A stretch of DNA of 5,125 nucleotides from assembly GCA_964517215.1 (NCBI GenBank), contig CAZFBR010000238.1, positions 1-5,125 of the forward strand. The letters run 5' to 3'. The DNA comes from CAZFBR01 sp035353495 [NCBI: uncultured bacterium] (GTDB taxonomy: Bacteria > DAOPZR01). This document shows positions 1 to 3,541 of the stretch, in pieces. Below the pieces are notes generated by a model. That model saw nothing but the letters and a program-made list of their open reading frames with translations, was not told the DNA's origin and did not search any database. Numbering within the stretch: position 1 is the first letter of the stretch; each line of letters starts with the position of its first letter. The position numbers and the translations under genes are program-made.

Positions 1-7
1 AGGGTTG

Positions 8-37
8 ATAAAACTGGCGGCCGGTAATTTCGCCAGT
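8..37 (-). terminator. Possible weak intrinsic terminator of the minus-strand operon
   Basis: ACTGGCG (13-19) and CGCCAGT (31-37) form a perfect 7-bp stem with an 11-base loop. Read on the minus strand the stem runs straight into TTTTATC (bases 13-7). The short T run makes it weak. It lies about 217 bases past the methyltransferase stop, and no better terminator is visible between. Confidence 0.35.
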
Positions 38-47
38 GTGAAAATTT

Positions 48-121
48 GCCGAAATGGAATTGCATCGTCGCAGAAGTGCAAAAAGAGATAGACTCATCTG
101 CGTCAGCATTAGCATTTCGGC
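48..121. repeat. Imperfect long hairpin with a perfect 9-bp inverted repeat
   Basis: GCCGAAATG (48-56) is the exact reverse complement of CATTTCGGC (113-121). Within the 56-base interior, CGCAGA (69-74) pairs with TCTGCG (97-102) and TTGC-like bases 59-63 pair four of five with 106-110, so the whole element can fold as one irregular rod. The 5' arm contains the ATG of the small plus-strand frame. Pairing is seen directly; whether it is an RNA structure, a remnant of a mobile repeat, or chance is unknown. Confidence 0.45.
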
Positions 122-176
122 GGTTGGTGTAATAATTGGTGTAGCTATTGGACTCCTGCAACTGATGAAACCGTAA
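54..176 (+). CDS. Candidate small single-pass membrane protein, 40 residues, glycine zipper (hypothetical)
   Basis: This frame is too short for usual gene calling. ATG 54-56 to TAA 174-176 encodes 40 residues: a basic N-terminus HRRRSAKRDR (4-13), then an uninterrupted hydrophobic stretch of about 22 residues from L14 to L35, ending QLMKP. Glycines 25, 29 and 33 form GxxxGxxxG, a pattern that favours tight helix packing in membranes. The charge layout predicts the N-terminus in the cytoplasm. A stop at 39-41 in the same frame shows it is not the tail of a longer protein. Against it: no Shine-Dalgarno sequence precedes the ATG, the codons (AGA, ATA, GTA, AGT) differ from the GC-rich neighbours, and a random frame of this length is not rare. 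It faces the methyltransferase gene convergently. I recognise no family. It could be a small stress or toxin-like membrane peptide, or nothing. Confidence 0.33.
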   Translation: MELHRRRSAKRDRLICVSISISAVGVIIGVAIGLLQLMKP

Positions 177-253
177 TGCGGCGGGCGCGGCTGATGCAAT
201 AGGCATGCGACGGTGATTGGCTGAATAAATCGGGAGCGGGATGGAGGCAGCGC
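177..253. other. Intergenic stretch between the small frame and the methyltransferase stop
   Basis: I see no gene, terminator hairpin with T run, or promoter here. Together with bases 1-53 this completes a 253-base region without a recognised gene. Another plus-strand frame is open from base 2 to a TAG at 89-91 and could be the last 29 codons of a gene lying to the left, but nothing in its sequence supports that. Confidence 0.5.
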
Positions 254-1399
254 TTAGAGCGGGGGGAGCGGATAGCAATAGCCGGGGTAATGCGCTGCCG
301 GCTGGCCGATGCGGTCGAAACGCATGGCGCTGCGCGTCGGACCGCGCGGATGGCTGGCGACCGGGGCAAAACCGTTGCCGGCGGCGGCGGCGGAGAGAAA
401 CGAGTCGGAAAGCAGGTAGACATTGGACGGATCGCCATGATAGTGCCCGGGCGGGATCAGCTCGAGCCGGGGCTTATCGTCATGGCAGATCAGCCCCTCG
501 ACCAGCACGCTTTCGCCGGCAACCCGGCAGCAGTTATGAAAAGCCGCCAGCGGATCGCTGAGATGGTAGAGCACGCCGTAGCAGAGGACAATATCGAATT
601 CTTCGGGCGGGAGCGCATAGACGGAACCGAGCCTGAACTCGACGTTCCGGGGAAACTGTGTCTGGAGGAACTGGAACCCCGCCATCCCGCCCCAGCGATA
701 GTCCGGATTATCGAGCGCAACGACCCGGCGCGCGCCACGCTGCGCCGCCATGAATGAGAAGTAGCCGTCCCAACAGCCGATATCAAGCACGGTCTTGCCC
801 GCAAACTGCAGCGAGGAAAAGAGGAATGCATCGTCGTAGCGGTAGATCGGGCATGCCCCCGGGGTAACCCGGCCGTCGGGCAGCGGCACCTGATGCCACC
901 ATTTGATCCGGGTCAGGTCGCGGGCGGCAGCACAATAGCCGACGGGATCGGCCAAGGTCACCAGCTGATGACCCTCCTGCTGAAAGACCAGCAGCGCCTT
1001 GCGCATGATCGGCCACGCCAGCTCGTACACCCGCTCCAGGTTCAGTCCGGCGCGGTCGTTGCTCAACACCACGATCTCGTCCGGCTGATATTGCTGCATG
1101 GCGGAAAGCAGCTCGGGGGTGAGCGCCTCGCGGCGGTAGGCGCCCGGCTGCGGATAACCAAAGAATGCAGTGTCGGTTCCGCAGGCCGCGAGAGCAGCGT
1201 CGCGATCGGCGCAATGACTCATGACCGCCAGCTGCGGGCACGCAGGCAAGGCGCGCAGTTGCCGTACGAATTCGTGGAGGACCGGCCACGCTGCCGAGCG
1301 GATGATCAGCACGCGCCGCGCAGTGTGCAGCCGGGCGACGGCGAACGGCGTGAAGAACGGCTGCACCGCTCCCGTTGCCGGCGGTTCCGGTTGGTTCAT
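254..1399 (-). CDS. SAM-dependent methyltransferase (CmoB/DUF1698-like) with an N-terminal Rossmann-like region
   Basis: The C-terminal half is a class I SAM methyltransferase: motif I is VLDIGCWDGYF (204-214), an acidic end of strand 2 is ALDN (228-231), and FDIVLCYGVLYHLSDP (268-283) strongly resembles the corresponding part of CmoB and related DUF1698 proteins. The segment GDPSNVYLLSDSFLSAAAAGNGF fits the late region of sugar or surface-polysaccharide methyltransferases. The N-terminal half (about 28-150) starts with RRVLIIRSAAWPVLHEFVRQL and has DEIVVLSND later. This is reminiscent of the first Rossmann domain of heptosyltransferase-like (GT9) proteins but lacks the second domain, so it is probably a separate accessory domain. 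The substrate is unknown; a glycan or lipid-linked sugar is a guess, and a tRNA is less likely. I chose ATG 1397-1399 (381 residues). An in-frame GTG at 1439-1441 would add 14 residues but sits in the loop of the ndk hairpin. Neither start has a good ribosome binding site. Confidence 0.82.
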   Translation of the reverse strand: MNQPEPPATGAVQPFFTPFAVARLHTARRVLIIRSAAWPVLHEFVRQLRALPACPQLAVMSHCADRDAALAACGTDTAFFGYPQPGAYRREALTPELLSAMQQYQPDEIVVLSNDRAGLNLERVYELAWPIMRKALLVFQQEGHQLVTLADPVGYCAAARDLTRIKWWHQVPLPDGRVTPGACPIYRYDDAFLFSSLQFAGKTVLDIGCWDGYFSFMAAQRGARRVVALDNPDYRWGGMAGFQFLQTQFPRNVEFRLGSVYALPPEEFDIVLCYGVLYHLSDPLAAFHNCCRVAGESVLVEGLICHDDKPRLELIPPGHYHGDPSNVYLLSDSFLSAAAAGNGFAPVASHPRGPTRSAMRFDRIGQPAAHYPGYCYPLPPL

Positions 1400-1423
1400 G
1401 ATTTCGTGCGCAACCCCGTCACC

Positions 1424-1461
1424 GCTCTCTTGCCGCAGCACGCCGGTAGCGGCAAGAAAGC
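1424..1461 (-). promoter_or_regulatory. Stem-loop between ndk and the methyltransferase gene
   Basis: Arms 1424-1436 and 1449-1461 pair over 13 bp with a single mismatch (1427/1458); the inner nine pairs are perfect (TCTTGCCGC with GCGGCAAGA). The loop is 12 bases. The stem begins at the last base of the ndk TAG stop codon. No run of T follows on either strand, so it is not a standard intrinsic terminator. It could protect the 3' end of the ndk message, mark a processing site, or cause partial attenuation before the methyltransferase gene. Confidence 0.6.
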
Positions 1462-1964
1462 TATGCCCAGACGCGGCTGGTGATTTCGCGCGTGCTCATC
1501 TTCGACGGATAGAAATCGATGATCAGTTCGTCGGGAGTGAACCAGAGCTTGATCTCGCGCTCGGCGTCGGTCGGATTGGCGGAGGCGTGCAGCACATTCT
1601 CGAATACGCCCTTGGTGGTGATGCGCCCGTACTGGCCGCGGATGCTGACGGAGTCGGCTTCCTCGGGGTTGGTCGACCCGGCGATGGCGCGGATCTTTTT
1701 GATCGCATCCTCGCCATAATAGACCATGGCCATGACCTTGTGGCGGTCGTGATAGTCGCCGCGGATATAGCTGATGAGGTCGGCGAAGAAGGGCTTGCCC
1801 GCCAGTTCGCGGTAATGCTCCCTGGCCAGCTCTTCGCTGACATTGACCATGCGCGCGGCCATGATTTCCAGCTTGGTTTCCGAGAGGCGGGTGAGGATGT
1901 TGCCCGTCAGTGACTTCTTCAGCCCGTCGGGCTTGATCAAAACCAGCGTCGCTTCGAGTGCCAT
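1461..1964 (-). CDS. ndk: Nucleoside diphosphate kinase, long subtype
   Basis: Transfers the gamma phosphate of ATP to nucleoside diphosphates through a phosphohistidine, balancing (d)NTP pools in the cytoplasm. All residues of the active site known from the human enzyme have counterparts: K11, Y51, F59, R92, T98, R109, N123, the phosphohistidine H126 and E137. The N-terminus TLVLIKPDGL is typical. The protein is 167 residues against about 140-150. Counting between conserved residues shows about five extra residues between F59 and R92, about four between R109 and N123 (the region of the Kpn loop), and a C-terminal tail of about 20 residues after the last conserved helix. The usual HGSDS after the active histidine reads HASAN. 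This looks like a coherent bacterial subtype and not damage, since every catalytic residue is intact. The gap before it carries a candidate promoter, so it may be transcribed apart from lgt. Confidence 0.96.
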   Translation of the reverse strand: MALEATLVLIKPDGLKKSLTGNILTRLSETKLEIMAARMVNVSEELAREHYRELAGKPFFADLISYIRGDYHDRHKVMAMVYYGEDAIKKIRAIAGSTNPEEADSVSIRGQYGRITTKGVFENVLHASANPTDAEREIKLWFTPDELIIDFYPSKMSTREITSRVWA

Positions 1965-1967
1965 AGT

Positions 1968-1973
1968 TCACCT
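1968..1973 (-). promoter_or_regulatory. Ribosome binding site of ndk (AGGTGA)
   Basis: AGGTGA ends three bases before the ndk ATG. The match to AGGAGG is partial and the spacing slightly short, but no other candidate is nearby, and it agrees with the family-typical N-terminus ALEATLVLIKPDG. Confidence 0.65.
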
Positions 1974-2010
1974 GAGAAAAAGGATATGCGGGCGCATGGC
2001 CTGCAGGCAA

Positions 2011-2040
2011 ATACTAACTTATCCCGGTCGGCAGCGTCAA
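2011..2040 (-). promoter_or_regulatory. Candidate sigma70-type promoter for ndk
   Basis: On the minus strand TTGACG (2040-2035, five of six matches to the -35 consensus) is followed after an 18-base spacer by TAGTAT (2016-2011, four of six matches to the -10 consensus). The -35 box overlaps the lgt stop codon. A start site near 2003-2005 would give ndk a leader of about 40 bases. The site falls in the only gap between lgt and ndk, whereas the three genes upstream abut or overlap. The likely start region also carries the 10-bp palindrome GCCTGCAGGC (1999-2008) and a small inverted repeat at 1986-1997, which could be operator or leader elements but may be chance. Reading of the boxes is direct; function is inferred. 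Confidence 0.5.
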
Positions 2041-2879
2041 CGGTTGCGGACTGCGTTTGCGGCGGCGGAGCGGCGCAGCACGTGATAGATTGCCACCCCG
2101 CCGCCGAACAGGGCAAGACTGATCCACTGCGAGACCGACAGGGCGAGGAACTCGCCGCCGCGCCAGTCGTCGCGGAAGAACTCCAGGGCAAAGCGCACCG
2201 GGGCATAGAGCATGAGATAGACCGGAAAGATTTGGCCGGTGAACTGCTTGCGCCGCACGACGCCCAGCAGCACGGTGAAAATGACGAGATTGAGTCCCGA
2301 TTCGATGAGCTGGGTCGGGAAAACCGGCAGCGACGCCACGGCGTCCGGGGAGAGCAGATGTTGCTCGAAATGGCTCATGAAGGCGGGGCTGCCGGCGGGG
2401 AAGCAGATGCCCGGTTCCCACGGCTTGCCGAAGCAGCAGCCGAACATGAGACAGCCCAGCCGGCCAATGGCATGCCCGAGCGGCAGGGCGGGCGTCATCA
2501 CATCGGCCACCTGCCACAGGCGCATCTTCTTGATGCGGACATAGGCGATGAGCGTCAGCGCCGAGAAGATGAAGCCGCCATAGAAGACCAGTCCGCCGCG
2601 GGAGATATTGAACACCTGCAGCGGATGCTGGAGATAGAACTGCGGCTCTTCGAAGAAAATGTAGAAGGCCCGCGACCCGACGAGGGCGGCGACGAGGATA
2701 TACACCCCCAGGTCGTACGGCCATTCGCCCGGCAGCCCGAGCGCCTTCGCCTGCCGCGAGGCGACCCACATCCCGAGCATAAACGCCACGGCCAGCAGCG
2801 CGCCATAGGTGTAGATCTTGACCGGGAGCAGCATGCCGAACAGATTGAAGGTGCCAAAATCGTAGAGGACGGGGTACAT
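2037..2879 (-). CDS. lgt: Phosphatidylglycerol-prolipoprotein diacylglyceryl transferase
   Basis: Integral membrane enzyme that transfers diacylglyceryl from phosphatidylglycerol to the lipobox cysteine of prolipoproteins, the first step of lipoprotein maturation. The 280-residue length is normal. Motifs seen include VKIYTYGALLAVAF (20-33), RGGLVFYGGF (94-103), PLGHAIGRLGCLMFGCCFGKP (133-153), FPTQLIES (187-194), RFALEFFR (229-236) and SQWISL (250-255). R140 lies in the Lgt signature. Position Y100 in the FYGG motif corresponds to the essential His103 of E. coli (HGG), and the signature reads GCCFG in place of the enteric GNFINGE. From memory of the family this marks a known non-enteric subtype that carries a histidine in the PLGHAIGR segment (here H136); that equivalence is inference. 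The start is ATG at 2877-2879, overlapping the lspA stop (TAATG), with AAGGAG five bases upstream. It works with the product of its direct neighbour lspA. Confidence 0.97.
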   Translation of the reverse strand: MYPVLYDFGTFNLFGMLLPVKIYTYGALLAVAFMLGMWVASRQAKALGLPGEWPYDLGVYILVAALVGSRAFYIFFEEPQFYLQHPLQVFNISRGGLVFYGGFIFSALTLIAYVRIKKMRLWQVADVMTPALPLGHAIGRLGCLMFGCCFGKPWEPGICFPAGSPAFMSHFEQHLLSPDAVASLPVFPTQLIESGLNLVIFTVLLGVVRRKQFTGQIFPVYLMLYAPVRFALEFFRDDWRGGEFLALSVSQWISLALFGGGVAIYHVLRRSAAANAVRNR

Positions 2880-3541
2880 TAGGACTCCTTGCCGGATGGC
2901 GTGCCGGTGGCGGCGGAATCACCGGTCGCAGTCGTGTCGTCGGTTTGCCAGAGATGCCAGACGAGCAGGACCAGGCCGACGCTGATCGCGGCGTCGGCGA
3001 CATTGAACGCAGGCCAGCGCTCGCAGGCGAAACTGAAACTGCGCCCGAACAGACGCACCGGGCCGAGCACGAGATCAGGCAGATCGACGTCAATGTAATC
3101 GATCACCAGCCCGAAACGGACCCGGTCGATGAAATTGCCGATGGCGCCGCCCACGATGCAGGAAAGCCCGAGCCGGGGAAGCCAATCGGTGCGGGGCAGG
3201 GTCCGGCGATACCAGAGCATGGCGCCAATGGCCAGAAAGGTCACGCCGAGCAGGAAGAAGCGCTGCCGCTGCAAAATCCCGAACGCCGCCCCCGTATTAT
3301 GCACGAAGGTGAGGCGCAGCAGATCGCCCAGCAGGGGATACGACTGATGCGGGGTCATGGTGGCCTGCACCAGCCACTTGACCCCCTGATCGGCCACCAC
3401 CAGCGCCAGCGCCAGCAGATTGAGCGCCCAATCGGGGGTGCAGGCCGCACCGCGTGCCGTGTCGGCCGCGCTGCGTGGCGTGACGACGGTGTCGCGTGCG
3501 GCATCGGCTGTGCCGCGCGTCGTGCCGGTACGGTCGGTCAT
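2879..3541 (-). CDS. lspA: Lipoprotein signal peptidase (signal peptidase II)
   Basis: Inner-membrane aspartyl protease that cleaves the signal peptide of prolipoproteins after Lgt has lipidated the lipobox cysteine. The protein is 220 residues; 160-170 is usual. Four hydrophobic helices lie at about 39-58, 94-111, 121-138 and 184-199. Family motifs seen are ADQGVKW (50-56), VHNTGAAFG (80-88), GGAIGNFIDR (131-140) with VIDYID after it, and PAFNVADAAI (177-186). By comparison with the Pseudomonas enzyme, the catalytic pair should be D148 and D183. The gap between them is 35 residues against 19 there, so the loop between helices 3 and 4 is enlarged. An N-terminal tail of about 37 residues rich in T, A, R and D, and a C-terminal T/D/S/A-rich tail, are extra. 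The start is the only ATG before the first helix, directly after the ileS stop (TAAATG); no strong Shine-Dalgarno sequence is seen, so coupling to ileS is likely. Its end overlaps lgt by one base. Confidence 0.96.
   Translation of the reverse strand: MTDRTGTTRGTADAARDTVVTPRSAADTARGAACTPDWALNLLALALVVADQGVKWLVQATMTPHQSYPLLGDLLRLTFVHNTGAAFGILQRQRFFLLGVTFLAIGAMLWYRRTLPRTDWLPRLGLSCIVGGAIGNFIDRVRFGLVIDYIDVDLPDLVLGPVRLFGRSFSFACERWPAFNVADAAISVGLVLLVWHLWQTDDTTATGDSAATGTPSGKES
2885..2890 (-). promoter_or_regulatory. Ribosome binding site of lgt (AAGGAG)
   Basis: AAGGAG on the minus strand lies inside the last codons of lspA, five bases before the lgt ATG. It is the best Shine-Dalgarno match among the genes here. 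It fixes the lgt start and allows independent loading of ribosomes in addition to coupling through the TAATG overlap. Confidence 0.85.

Noticed and set aside
2-91. Plus-strand frame open from the window edge to TAG at 89-91, possible 3' end of a gene to the left
   Set aside because: Only 29 codons with no family signal, overlapping the hairpins; an open run this short is expected by chance.
48-130. Integron attC-like site suggested by nested imperfect inverted repeats
   Set aside because: The required core sites (RYYYAAC and GTTRRRY) are absent: the only nearby GTT reads GTTGGTG, and no cassette or integrase is present.
1397-1441. GTG at 1439-1441 as start of the methyltransferase gene
   Set aside because: It has no ribosome binding site, lies in the loop of the ndk stem-loop, and adds 14 residues that match nothing; ATG 1397-1399 is preferred, though not proven.
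893-1913. Plus-strand open frames of 196 and 230 codons opposite the methyltransferase and ndk genes
   Set aside because: They lie antisense to genes with intact catalytic motifs and show no conserved features of their own.
1396-2010. 204-codon minus-strand frame across ndk in another phase
   Set aside because: ndk itself has all active-site residues in its own frame; this frame gives an R/G/H/P-rich translation with no motif.
1986-2882. 298-codon plus-strand open frame opposite lgt
   Set aside because: It mirrors lgt, which has every family motif and a good start. The translation is E/R/H/Q-rich low complexity, typical of the antisense of a GC-rich membrane protein gene.
2014-3093. 359-codon minus-strand frame overlapping lspA and lgt in another phase
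   Set aside because: It crosses two well-identified genes, and its translation is R/S/P/A-rich without recognisable motifs, as expected from a shifted frame in GC-rich DNA.
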